A stretch of DNA of 28,684 nt from positions 1-28,684 of the forward strand of contig DASRFK010000121.1 of the NCBI GenBank assembly GCA_035651635.1. Direction: 5' to 3'. Position numbers and translations under genes: made by a program. Positions 1 through 7,528 of the stretch are shown here, one piece after another. How positions within the stretch are numbered: the stretch's first letter is position 1; each line of letters starts with the position of its first letter. The notes under the pieces are model-generated. The model had not been told where the DNA came from. It saw nothing but the letters and a program-made list of their open reading frames with translations, and searched no databases. The stretch is from JANXQE01 sp035651635. GTDB taxonomy: Bacteria; Verrucomicrobiota; Verrucomicrobiia; Limisphaerales; UBA8199.

Positions 1-71
1 CATCTCTTGGTCGAGGGCTTTCGTCGGCCTTCGCTACGCTCAGGCCTCCTCAAGCCCTCGACCAAGAGATG
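1..71. repeat. Long perfect hairpin with nested inner stem
   Basis: The arms at 1-20 and 52-71 are perfect reverse complements. Within the 31-base loop, GGCCT (26-30) and AGGCC (42-46) form a second stem around TCGCTACGCTC. The element begins at the window edge, so it may extend further or end an upstream gene. There is no T-tract after the right arm, so it looks more like a palindromic repeat than a classical intrinsic terminator, although it could still end transcription. Confidence 0.7.
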
Positions 72-437
72 GTTTCCCCAACCCAAATCACCTGTCCCCT
101 TTTGAACTCGCGGCCGTCCCCTTTTGTTCCCGCCCCAACAGAGGGAAAATGAAGCAGATGAAGCATGTGAAGCGCAATAAAGCAGCAATTGTTCGCTCCT
201 TCACAGACCACGGGCGGGTGTGCTCATCCTCACGCCTCGCCTGCGCCAAAAATCCCTGGCGTAACGGGTCAGCGGCTGCGGGCCTTGGGGTTAGTGCGAC
301 ACTTTTTCCGGGGTTGCGGGCGGGAAAAAGGGCGAACTGACCCCCAAGGCCCGCCGCCACTGACGGATTACTCCCTGTCGGCCAATGCGGCGAACGTCAT
401 TGAATTTATATTGCTGACCACTTAGCTTATTGCGGCC
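72..437. other. Gene-free stretch before yajQ
   Basis: I see no convincing gene here. A short motif recurs at about 90-103 and 115-125 (CTGTCCCCTTTT and CGTCCCCTTTTG), a kind of sequence often found in decayed repeat DNA. An antisense open frame (88-360) has the composition of repeat sequence and runs through the palindrome at 261-370, so I do not call it. No clear promoter for yajQ is visible, and no Shine-Dalgarno site stands just before 438. Confidence 0.5.
261..370. repeat. 110-bp imperfect palindromic element
   Basis: The arms at 261-310 and 321-370 are imperfect reverse complements over about 50 bases, separated by the 10-base loop GGGTTGCGGG. The best-paired blocks are GCGGGCCTTGGGG (left) with CCCCAAGGCCCGC (right), and CTTTTTCC with GGAAAAAG next to the loop. 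The mismatches are scattered, as in an ageing MITE or REP-like element rather than a fresh insertion. It carries no gene of its own. Confidence 0.65.
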
Positions 438-923
438 ATGCCATCATTTGACATCGTTTCGCAGGTCAATCCCATGGAGATCGAGAATGCGGTCAATCAG
501 GCCAAAAAGGAATTGGCCAACCGCTTTGATTTCAAGGGCAGCAGCGCCGAAATCACTCTCGAAAAAGACGAAATTAAACTGTCCGCCGAAGACCAATTTA
601 AATTGCGGGCTTTGACTGAAATCGTCATGGGCAAACTGGCCAAACGCAATATCAGCCTCAAAAACGTCGACAAAGGCGAACCGGACGTTTCGCCCCTGGG
701 TCATGCGCGCCAGGTGATCAAAATCAAGCAAGGGCTCGAGCAGGTCATTGCCAAACAAATCACCGGCTTTATTCGCGACCGCAAATTCAAGGTCACAACC
801 CAGATTCAAGGCAGCGAGATCCGAGTCGCTTCCAAGAGCAAAGACGATTTGCAGTCTGTAATTGCCGCCCTGCGCGCGGGCGAATTCCCCGCCGCCCTCC
901 AATACGTCAATTTCCGCGATTGA
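438..923 (+). CDS. yajQ: YajQ family nucleotide-binding protein
   Basis: This 161-residue cytoplasmic protein matches the YajQ (UPF0234) family over its full length, close to the usual ~160-163 residues. It begins MPSFDIVSQV. Typical family segments are NRFDFKGS near residues 28-35, KNVDKGEPD in the middle, VIKIKQGLEQ, and the C-terminal end LQYVNFRD. The family folds as two ferredoxin-like domains. Members bind nucleotides or RNA, and some have been described as cyclic-di-GMP effectors acting with a transcription factor. Which role applies here cannot be told from the sequence. The ATG at 438 is the family start, although no good Shine-Dalgarno site precedes it. It stands alone between two repeat clusters. 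The family assignment is firm, the function less so. Confidence 0.95.
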   Translation: MPSFDIVSQVNPMEIENAVNQAKKELANRFDFKGSSAEITLEKDEIKLSAEDQFKLRALTEIVMGKLAKRNISLKNVDKGEPDVSPLGHARQVIKIKQGLEQVIAKQITGFIRDRKFKVTTQIQGSEIRVASKSKDDLQSVIAALRAGEFPAALQYVNFRD

Positions 924-943
924 AACGTAACGCAGGCTTTCCG

Positions 944-1140
944 TCGACTTTCCGTCTGCCGTAACCCAGGCATTCTTGCCTGCTGTATCGCCGACTTTTA
1001 GTCGGCCGCGCACCTTCTGTCGAAACGTGTTAAATTCGCACGCGTGCAACCTGCCACACCAAGCAGACTGAAAGTCTGCGGTACAGCAGGCAAGAATGCC
1101 TGCGCTACGCCGGTGCTACGCCGCCTTAGGCGGCGCTACG
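944..1140. repeat. Cluster of small palindromes between yajQ and UGPase
   Basis: At least five short hairpins sit here: CAGGCA/TGCCTG (967-982), CCGACT/AGTCGG (991-1005), GCAGACT/AGTCTGC (1063-1079), CAGGCA/TGCCTG again (1087-1102) and CGCCGCC/GGCGGCG (1119-1135). In addition, 967-987 and 1082-1102 are perfect 21-base reverse complements, giving a larger composite palindrome of 136 bases. The word GCTACG recurs at the right end. This is what REP/BIME-like or verrucomicrobial palindromic repeats look like. Open frames across it are repeat artefacts. Confidence 0.75.
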
Positions 1141-1192
1141 GAAAACACCCATTTCCAGCAGGACAATCCTGTGTTACAGGAACAGGCAATTC

Positions 1193-2590
1193 ATGGACCA
1201 CAGATCCGACCTTTTCAGCGAGTTTGAGGCAAAGATGCACGCCGCGGGCGTCAAAGATGCCCCCAGGCGCGCCTTCCGGCACAGCTTTGAACGACTTCAG
1301 GCCGGTGACACCGGATTGATCCCGGAGAATAGCATCCAGGCTGCCGGCCAACTCCCGGCCCTGGAGGACATCCGCGCCAATACCCGAAGTGAGCCGGGGC
1401 TTTTGTCCCAGGTCGTCATGCTTAAGCTCAACGGCGGGTTAGGCACGAGCATGGGGCTGGAACGTGCCAAATCATTGCTTCCGGTCAAAGACGGCCTGAC
1501 GTTTTTGGATTTCATCGCCAAGCAGGTATTGCATCTGCGAAAACAGCACAACGTGCCCTTGCGTTTTGTGCTGATGAACAGTTACAGCACCAGCGGGGAC
1601 ACCCTGGAGGCCCTGCGCAAATATCCCGAGCTCAGCTCCCCGGAGGACCTGGAATTAATGCAGAGCCAGGCGCCAAAGGTCGACGCCCGCACACGACATC
1701 CAGTGAGCTGGCCGGCTAATCCGCAGCTTGAATGGTGCCCTCCGGGCCATGGGGACATCTATCCGTCGTTGGTCGCCTCGGGTTTACTCGAGCGATGGCT
1801 CAAGCAAGGGTGCAAGTACCTCTTTGTCTCCAATTCGGATAACCTGGGAGCCAGCCTGGACCTGGACGTGTTAACGTACTTTGCGCGGGCCGGAAGCCCG
1901 TTCATGATGGAAGTGGCAGCGCGCACTCCGTCCGACTCCAAAGGCGGCCATTTGGCCCGGCGCGAGGGTCGGCTTTTGTTGCGCGAATCGGCTCAGTGCC
2001 CCAAAGAAGATCTGGCGCAGTTCCAGGACATCCAGAAGCATCGTTACTTCAATACCAATAATCTCTGGATCCAGCTCGAATCATTGCACCAGCTCCTTGA
2101 GCAGAGTGGTGGGTTCCTCCCGTTGCCTTTGATCAAGAACGAGAAAACGGTCGACCCGCGCGATCGCTCTTCCACGCCGGTATTCCAACTCGAAACTGCC
2201 ATGGGCGCCGCCATTCAATGCTTTGAAAACTCCTCGGCGCTGCTGGTGCCGCGCAGCCGATTTGCTCCCGTCAAAACCACCTCGGACCTTTTGGCGCTGC
2301 GTTCTGACGCCTACGAAGTGACTGCCGACTGGCGGATCATCCTGGGCGGCCCACGCAAACCGCCCACGATCGACTTGGATCCGGATCACTTCAAATTGGT
2401 CGACCAACTCGAACAGGCGCTCGAAAGCGGTGTTCCTTCACTCAAAGATTGCCAGGAACTCACAGTGCGTGGTCCCGTTAGATTGGGCTCGACCAACACG
2501 TTCCGAGGCAAGGTGACGATCATGAACACGTCGACCAAGCCTCGGCCCCTGCCACCTGGTGTTTACCAGGATTGCACCCGGCAACTATGA
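1193..2590 (+). CDS. UTP-glucose-1-phosphate uridylyltransferase, UDPGP (eukaryotic) type
   Basis: This 465-residue protein belongs to the UDPGP family typified by eukaryotic UGP2, not to the bacterial GalU family. It should form UDP-glucose and pyrophosphate from UTP and glucose-1-phosphate, supplying glycogen, trehalose, cell-wall or exopolysaccharide synthesis. The nucleotide-binding loop LNGGLGTSMG lies at residues 79-88, followed by the RAKSLLPVK segment. NSDNLGA, with D216, matches the family's sugar-nucleotide and metal-binding motif. The C-terminal part (RGPVRLGSTNTFRGKVTI) resembles the left-handed beta-helix of the family. Length fits the usual 450-510. The ATG at 1193 leaves a normal N-terminal helical region, but no strong ribosome binding site is seen. 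It ends 11 bases before a convergent gene. Confidence 0.92.
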   Translation: MDHRSDLFSEFEAKMHAAGVKDAPRRAFRHSFERLQAGDTGLIPENSIQAAGQLPALEDIRANTRSEPGLLSQVVMLKLNGGLGTSMGLERAKSLLPVKDGLTFLDFIAKQVLHLRKQHNVPLRFVLMNSYSTSGDTLEALRKYPELSSPEDLELMQSQAPKVDARTRHPVSWPANPQLEWCPPGHGDIYPSLVASGLLERWLKQGCKYLFVSNSDNLGASLDLDVLTYFARAGSPFMMEVAARTPSDSKGGHLARREGRLLLRESAQCPKEDLAQFQDIQKHRYFNTNNLWIQLESLHQLLEQSGGFLPLPLIKNEKTVDPRDRSSTPVFQLETAMGAAIQCFENSSALLVPRSRFAPVKTTSDLLALRSDAYEVTADWRIILGGPRKPPTIDLDPDHFKLVDQLEQALESGVPSLKDCQELTVRGPVRLGSTNTFRGKVTIMNTSTKPRPLPPGVYQDCTRQL

Positions 2591-2601
2591 AGCGCTTGCG
2601 C

Positions 2602-3522
2602 TTAGACGGTGTAGCATCCGGGGCCTTTCGCCGCCGGATCCAGGTTGAATTCCACGGTGGCGGTCTTTCCCGAAGACCGCTGGGTGACATGCACCTCAAG
2701 GTTCCCAGTGTGGCAGTCCGCCGGCGGACGGGTGCTTAAGAGCATCAGCATCCCGCCGGTTGACTCCACCCAGCGCCCCTCTTCGAGGGGATGTGCGCCG
2801 GGGTCGACCAAGAGGCTTCTGCCGTCGCCCGAATCATACAAGCCCGCTTCCCAACCCGGAGCCAAGCCGGCCAATTCAAACGTATACGCATCGCGCCGCC
2901 CAGGGTCTCCCACGATGAACATGGCCAGGTTCATCCGGCCAGGGTAAATCCTGAGCGCCTTTGCCACATGCCGTTCCACCGGGCGATGACCAATAAATAC
3001 ATTAATGTTGCCAGCCCAATAGGGCTGCCCACGACCTACCAGGTCCCAAAGGTCCGGTGCCAGTGACGTCCGGCCCACCGTGGCCCTGCCGGAAAGCGTG
3101 CCTCCGCGTGCTCTGCGCAGGAACTCCATCAATGCCACCGGTCGCGAGGCGGGCCGAGGCGAGGCGTCGTCCGGTGCATCTAGAGCCGTGAGCAGTTGCC
3201 TCGGCGGTATGCGATCAAAATCGCCAAGTGGCGTTGGACGCGGTCGATCCGCTTCCATACTCAACTCGCGGGACTCGCCCGGCTCGAGGGCCGGCACAAT
3301 CATCTGTCCCAAGGCCTGCCACGGCACAAAAGCTCCCAGGGGCGCCGATTCCAACATCAGCGGAGTCGGAACCGAAGGTTCCGCGCCGACATTTTGGACT
3401 CTGACTCGAATTCGGACCCGATTTTGCGCCACATCCTCGAACGAAATATCCGTTCGTTCAACGCACAGTTCAGCTTTGCAATCGAAACTGGCAACTTCCG
3501 GACTGTTCTCCATTACGATCAT
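2602..3522 (-). CDS. Unrecognised protein, probably two beta-rich regions
   Basis: I do not recognise this 306-residue protein. There is no signal peptide or membrane helix, so it is probably cytoplasmic. The N-terminal ~80 residues (RVRIRVRVQNVG, then ALEPGESRELSME) read like a CARDB-type beta-sandwich. A proline-rich linker follows around residues 95-130. The C-terminal half has many W/Y/G residues (WDLVGRGQPYWAGNINVFIGHRPVE) and a late stretch resembling a second beta domain. The ATG at 3522 is preferred to one 9 codons upstream because AAAGGA lies 5 bases before it. The gene converges on the UGPase gene and appears monocistronic. The reading frame is sound but no function can be given. 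Confidence 0.75.
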   Translation of the reverse strand: MIVMENSPEVASFDCKAELCVERTDISFEDVAQNRVRIRVRVQNVGAEPSVPTPLMLESAPLGAFVPWQALGQMIVPALEPGESRELSMEADRPRPTPLGDFDRIPPRQLLTALDAPDDASPRPASRPVALMEFLRRARGGTLSGRATVGRTSLAPDLWDLVGRGQPYWAGNINVFIGHRPVERHVAKALRIYPGRMNLAMFIVGDPGRRDAYTFELAGLAPGWEAGLYDSGDGRSLLVDPGAHPLEEGRWVESTGGMLMLLSTRPPADCHTGNLEVHVTQRSSGKTATVEFNLDPAAKGPGCYTV

Positions 3523-3765
3523 ATTTTTCCTTTCGTAAGGCCACGCCATGCCTGGCGCGGCTGGGCTCCGATCTCACGTTCGGTTTGAAAGCCGCAGACC
3601 CTTCAAACAGGTTCGCGACTTTGTTAATTCCATATAATACACCAAAACAGATAGATGGATAGTGCCCGAACAAAACCGCCCGCGGGATCCTTCCCGATTC
3701 ATGACTGCGTGCGCTCCCTCCCCTTCTCCGCTGCGCTCGCCGTCAGTTTGTGCTAGCCTCAACGC
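3523..3765. other. Divergent intergenic region with AT-rich promoter-like patch
   Basis: This gap separates two divergent genes. The only AT-rich patch, around 3620-3645, holds TATAAT at 3633-3638 on the plus strand, with no convincing -35 hexamer at the right distance. The same bases read TATTAT on the minus strand. It is the natural place for promoters of both neighbours, but the sequence does not prove either one. Confidence 0.3.
3528..3533 (-). promoter_or_regulatory. Ribosome binding site AAAGGA fixing the 3522 start
   Basis: On the minus strand AAAGGA is followed by five bases and then ATG at 3522. It lies inside the longer open frame that would start at 3549, which makes the downstream ATG the more likely start. 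It is one of the better Shine-Dalgarno matches in this window. Confidence 0.6.
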
Positions 3766-4071
3766 ATGGGTCTGGATGCAACAGCGCGGCGGCGAGTCAT
3801 CGGTGCTCTTTTCCTCATTGCGGCCCTCGGAATGCTGGTCGTCGGCCAAACGCTGCTTAAAAACCACCTGCGCGACCTTGGGTTTCTGGTTTACTGGCTG
3901 CTTTGTTTTGTCTTTACCGGTCTGGCAATTTTGGTGGCTTTTCTCGACGCTCGCGCGCTGCAATACCGGACGCGGCGTGAAGCCCGAGAGCTCATCGAGA
4001 AAACGCTTGGCCAAATCGAAAAAGACGCCCGCAAAAGTCCGCCCCGCCCGCCGAGCAACGACGGCAACTAA
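3766..4071 (+). CDS. Small two-helix membrane protein, function unknown
   Basis: This 101-residue protein has two hydrophobic helices, about residues 11-27 (IGALFLIAALGMLVVGQ) and 39-59 (GFLVYWLLCFVFTGLAILVAF). A charged, probably helical C-terminal tail follows, rich in R, E and K (RTRREARELIEKTLGQIEKDARK). The likely topology is an inner-membrane hairpin with the tail in the cytoplasm. No family was recognised. The start is the first ATG of the frame. Ribosome binding is weak, as elsewhere in the window. The hydrophobic-then-amphipathic pattern and the clean frame argue that it is a real gene. A link with the downstream membrane protein gene is possible but the gap is about 250 bases. Confidence 0.6.
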   Translation: MGLDATARRRVIGALFLIAALGMLVVGQTLLKNHLRDLGFLVYWLLCFVFTGLAILVAFLDARALQYRTRREARELIEKTLGQIEKDARKSPPRPPSNDGN

Positions 4072-4318
4072 GCTCCGACCCAAGGGAGAACTTGCCGGGT
4101 TATGAGTTACGAGTGGCAGGTTTTTCAACTGAGGCGTGCGGGTGGGAAGCCGTTGAAACCGCTCATTGGCCGACTAGGCTTATTCACCGCGCTGAAGCGG
4201 CGATGCACCTCAAGCGCGTTCCGCTTGGAAGAAACGGCCCATGCGAAGGGAGTGGCCGAGCGTGGCGTTTCATTCTCGGCATTGAATTTCTTCGCCGTCC
4301 CAGTCCAAACTGGCTTGG
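4072..4318. other. Intergenic region, nothing clear
   Basis: No gene is called. Short frames through it have repeat-like composition, and a small CCGC-GCTGAA-GCGG hairpin lies near 4190-4203. No recognisable promoter stands in front of the 4319 gene. A stop codon at 4283 in its frame limits how far upstream that gene can start. Confidence 0.4.
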
Positions 4319-5182
4319 ATGCCGCGCCGAGTTGACCTCAAACACATTCCTGTCCGGGCGCCGAACCCCTTCGCGGGCTGGCAACAGAAGGTCCACGTCG
4401 GGCTGACCACGCTATTCCTGTCGGCGGCGGCTTTGGCCTGCCTCAATCTGTGGATTTCCAACCGATTTCTGGGGATGAGACCTTGGCTTGATGGGTTGCT
4501 CCTCGTCAGCGCCGCCGCCACCAGCATGGCGGCGCTGTGCCGTCAATTACCTGCCCAGAATGTGATCTTCGGCTCATTCCTTATTGGCTTTTGCGCGGGG
4601 GCCGTAACGGCGATAAATGGCCTGGCCGGCGTTCCCTTCGGCCCGCTGGAATATCAGCGGGACAACATCGGCCAGTTTATTTTCTACCCACTGCCCTGGG
4701 CTATCCCGGTTCTTTGGGTGGTGATTCTGCTGAATGCGCGCGGGGTTGCCCGTCTGATGCTGAGGTCCCAGCGGCACACGTCCAACTACGGTTTCCGAGT
4801 TATGGGTTTAACCGTGCTGCTCGTGGTAATCTTCCAGTTAAGCCTCCAACCATATGCCACGGAGATCAAACAGTATTGGACTTGGAAGCCAACCAAGCTC
4901 CCTTCCTCATGGTATACGACGCCGTGGACAAATCTTCTCGGTTGCGGCGTAATGACGTTGCTGATCCTGCTGTTTGTCACGCCGGTGCTCATTAGCAAAA
5001 GCCCCGCGCCGCGACCGCCGGCGTATCACCCGTTGCTGGTTTGGGAACTGCTTAACTTGCAACTGCTGAGCGGCACGTTTCGGCAACATCTCTGGGGCGT
5101 ATCGGGTCTCACGCTGGCGCAAATGATCGTAATCGCCGCGCTGAGTTGGATCGGCAGCCGCGGTCGCATCCGAGAAGCATGA
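4319..5182 (+). CDS. Divergent CruF-like (carotenoid synthesis family) membrane protein
   Basis: This 287-residue polytopic membrane protein has roughly seven hydrophobic segments. It resembles the PF04240/CruF carotenoid family: GVPFGPLEY (104-112), PLPWAIPVLWVV (125-135), and Y-x-x-P-W-T-N-L-L-G (199-208) match the family pattern of PFG-x-Y, P-x-x-IPx-x-W and Y-x-x-P-x-N-F-x-G. CruF members hydrate the psi end groups of carotenes. The expected D-x-x-x-(D/E)-P stretch before the W-x-W motif here reads QLSLQP (173-178), so two conserved acidic residues seem to be glutamine. The chemistry may therefore differ. No other carotenoid gene is nearby. The ATG at 4319 is the only reasonable start after the in-frame stop at 4283. 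The end lies 3 bases from the convergent gene at 5186. Confidence 0.6.
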   Translation: MPRRVDLKHIPVRAPNPFAGWQQKVHVGLTTLFLSAAALACLNLWISNRFLGMRPWLDGLLLVSAAATSMAALCRQLPAQNVIFGSFLIGFCAGAVTAINGLAGVPFGPLEYQRDNIGQFIFYPLPWAIPVLWVVILLNARGVARLMLRSQRHTSNYGFRVMGLTVLLVVIFQLSLQPYATEIKQYWTWKPTKLPSSWYTTPWTNLLGCGVMTLLILLFVTPVLISKSPAPRPPAYHPLLVWELLNLQLLSGTFRQHLWGVSGLTLAQMIVIAALSWIGSRGRIREA

Positions 5183-5185
5183 CGG

Positions 5186-6493
5186 CTAGCCGGCCGTTGT
5201 TTTGGTGGCCCTCGCGAGCCTGAGCCGTGACACTCGCATGCCGTCGATCTCCTCGACGGTGAGTTCGTAATTGCCCACGGGCACCACATCGCCTTTGCGC
5301 GGGAACCCGCCCAACCGATGGGTCACCCAACCGCTGGCAGTGGTGATGCCTTCCTGCAGGAGCGGCAGGCCCACCACCTCCTCCAGTTCGTGCAAAGGCA
5401 AAGCCCCCGAAGCTTCCCAGATGTTGTCGCCGGTGCGCACCAGCAATGGCTTCTCTTGATCGAACTCATCCTGGATTTGGCCGACCAGCTCTTCGAGGAT
5501 GTTTTCCAGGGTCACCATGCCTACTGTCCCGCCATATTCGTCCACGACAATGGCCAGGTGCAGCTTTCGATCCAGGAACAGCTGCAACAGTTTTTCCAGG
5601 TGGGCGCTCTCGGGCACATAAATGAGCTTGCGCGTGACCGGCAATAAATCGGCTCCCGCGCGCGCTTTGATCCGCATGGCGTACAGGTCTTTGATATGGA
5701 CAACGCCACGGGTTCGGTCGAGGTCCCCCTCCTCGCACAATGGAAAACGGGAGTAGCGAGTCTTTTCGGCGACGTCCAGGCACTGGGCAATGGTCGCTTC
5801 GGTGTCCAACCCGACAATCTCCTGGCGCGGCCGCATCACCTCGCGAGCGACGCGCCGGCGCAGGTCTAAAGCGTTGAGCACGATCGCGCGGCCGAAAGCC
5901 GTCGCGCCGGTCTGCTTCTGTGAAGTGGTGACCAGCAAGCGCAACTCCTCCTCGGAATGGACGCGTTTGGATTCACTCACGGCTTCGATGCCGACCTGCC
6001 GGAGCAGCCACTGAGCGGCATGGTTGAGCAGCCAATTAAACGGATACGAAGCCAGGTAAAACCAGCGCAGGGGCTGGGCTACCCACAGGGCGATGGGCAA
6101 CGGATTCTGGATCGCGCTCCATTTTGGCGCCAGTTCCCCGGCGCTGATATGCAGAAAGGTCAACGCGGAGAAACCGACGGCAAACGCAATCGAATGGCGA
6201 AGCGCTTCCGACTCGACATGCAACGAAACCAGCAGCGGCGTGAGCAGGGCGGTAAACACCGGCTCGCCAGCCCAGCCCAGGCCCAGGCTGGCCATGGTGA
6301 TGCCCAACTGGGTCGCTCCGAGATACGTGTTGAGATTGGCAATGATCGAGCGGGCGATTTTCGCGCGCGTGTTGCCTTTAGCCACCAGCATGTCCAACTG
6401 CGTTTCGCGGATCTTGACCAGGGCAAACTCGGCGGCGACAAAAAAGCCGTTCAACAGGACCAGGCCGAGCACCAGCAGGATCTTTAGGAGCAT
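5186..6493 (-). CDS. CNNM/CBS/CorC_HlyC membrane protein, third of three
   Basis: This 435-residue protein is of the HlyC/CorC (CNNM) family, linked to Mg2+/Co2+ transport and homeostasis; the old name hemolysin is misleading. The order is: CNNM (DUF21) membrane domain, residues 1 to ~190, with AEFALVKIR after helix 1 and a GELAPK motif; two CBS domains, ~205-325, with the VVDEYGGTVGMVTLENILEE signature; and a C-terminal CorC_HlyC domain to the end. The open frame extends far upstream, but that part overlaps the preceding gene in another frame. The ATG at 6493 gives a proper first helix and sits 32 bases after the upstream stop. It is the last gene of a three-gene operon of paralogues and is complete, at the usual length. 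Confidence 0.9.
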   Translation of the reverse strand: MLLKILLVLGLVLLNGFFVAAEFALVKIRETQLDMLVAKGNTRAKIARSIIANLNTYLGATQLGITMASLGLGWAGEPVFTALLTPLLVSLHVESEALRHSIAFAVGFSALTFLHISAGELAPKWSAIQNPLPIALWVAQPLRWFYLASYPFNWLLNHAAQWLLRQVGIEAVSESKRVHSEEELRLLVTTSQKQTGATAFGRAIVLNALDLRRRVAREVMRPRQEIVGLDTEATIAQCLDVAEKTRYSRFPLCEEGDLDRTRGVVHIKDLYAMRIKARAGADLLPVTRKLIYVPESAHLEKLLQLFLDRKLHLAIVVDEYGGTVGMVTLENILEELVGQIQDEFDQEKPLLVRTGDNIWEASGALPLHELEEVVGLPLLQEGITTASGWVTHRLGGFPRKGDVVPVGNYELTVEEIDGMRVSRLRLARATKTTAG

Positions 6494-6525
6494 GTGTGCC
6501 ACATCCAGATGGCCGCGAACATCAT

Positions 6526-7515
6526 TCAAAGGCTCACCTCGCCGAAGATCGCTTTGAGCACATCCTGCAAGCTGAGGATGCCGATTTCGCGCCGTTCTCG
6601 GGAGAGCACAATGGCCAGTCGTTGGCCGCCGCGCTGCATTCGCCGCAATGCGTTCTCCAGCCGCAGATCCTCGTCCAGGTAAAGGGCGGGTTTGGTAAAC
6701 TCGCCGGCCAAGCGCGCCGGGTCGAGGGCCGGCTGGTACAAGAGTGAACCAGAATTGATCAGGCCGATAATCCGAGGCGTGCCGTCGCGGGCGTCCCAAA
6801 TCGGCAGGCGGGTCAGCTTGTTTTCACGGCAGATCCGCAGCACCTCCGCCAGCGTGGTTTGGGCAGTCGTCGTCCTGGCCTGCGACAAAGGCAGCATGAC
6901 CTGACGCACCGTGAGGGTTTGCAGGTCGAGCACGCGGTTAATCATCGAGCGCTCCTCCGTGCTCAAGGCCGGCGAGGCGTCCTGCATCACCAGCCGCAAT
7001 TCCTCACGATTGCCAAAAAGATGCCCGGTGAAGACTTTTCCACCACGCCAGCGCAACAACAGGTCCGAAACCCATTCCACCGCCCCCACCAGGGGCCGGA
7101 GAAGAAAATGCACCCAGCGAAATGGACGGGCCAGGAATACGCACAGCCGGGTGGGGTAGGTCCGGAAAAGCATCTTCGGCAGGAAATCGAACAGCGCGTA
7201 AAACAGAAAGACCGCCAGGGCGTAAACCAATACCAACCAGACGAGCCGGTCCGACAAGTAATGGTAAAGGATCACCACCAGCCAGCCCAGAATCAGAGCA
7301 TTGGCTACCGTGTTGCCCACCAGAATCGTCCACAAAAAATGCTCAGGATGTTCCAAGTACTCATGCAACAACTTCGCCGAACGCGCGCCAGCCCGGCTCT
7401 GTTGCCGAATCCGCAGACGGCTCAGGGCAAAAACCCCCGCCTCCATTCCGGAAAGAAAGAACGAGAGCCCCAGGCAAAACAAGACGCCCAGCCAAATTAT
7501 GAAGGTGGTTGCCAC
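6526..7515 (-). CDS. CNNM/CBS membrane protein without CorC_HlyC domain, second of three
   Basis: This 329-residue paralogue of its two neighbours starts with the CNNM domain: helix 1 FIIWLGVLFCLGLSFFLSG, then MEAGVFALSRLRI, and membrane segments near residues 60-115. A CBS pair follows at about 195-325 (VMLPLSQARTT, LPIWDARD, LAIVLSRERREIGILSLQDVLKAIFGE). It stops right after the second CBS domain, so the ~80-residue C-terminal CorC_HlyC domain of the other two is missing. The GE-x-x-PK motif is FDFLPK here, and the DEYGG loop of the CBS pair is SRERREI. It looks like a shortened, diverged subunit that may pair with a full-length paralogue. It starts 13 bases after the stop of the upstream gene. 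Confidence 0.87.
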   Translation of the reverse strand: MATTFIIWLGVLFCLGLSFFLSGMEAGVFALSRLRIRQQSRAGARSAKLLHEYLEHPEHFLWTILVGNTVANALILGWLVVILYHYLSDRLVWLVLVYALAVFLFYALFDFLPKMLFRTYPTRLCVFLARPFRWVHFLLRPLVGAVEWVSDLLLRWRGGKVFTGHLFGNREELRLVMQDASPALSTEERSMINRVLDLQTLTVRQVMLPLSQARTTTAQTTLAEVLRICRENKLTRLPIWDARDGTPRIIGLINSGSLLYQPALDPARLAGEFTKPALYLDEDLRLENALRRMQRGGQRLAIVLSRERREIGILSLQDVLKAIFGEVSL

Positions 7516-7528
7516 GATGTTTGCCCAC

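Noticed and set aside
88..360. 90-codon minus-strand open frame
   Set aside because: It runs through the palindrome at 261-370 and other repeat-like sequence and has no recognisable domain.
444..1049. 201-codon open frame antisense to yajQ
   Set aside because: It is a shadow of yajQ; the sequence opposite carries a well-conserved family and the extra part is repeat DNA.
4102..4335. 77-codon plus-strand frame before the CruF-like gene
   Set aside because: It has repeat-like composition, no hydrophobic or domain pattern, and overlaps the start of the supported gene.
6494..6799. N-terminal extension of the third CNNM gene
   Set aside because: This stretch overlaps the second CNNM gene in another frame and lacks protein-like composition; the ATG at 6493 gives a normal first helix.
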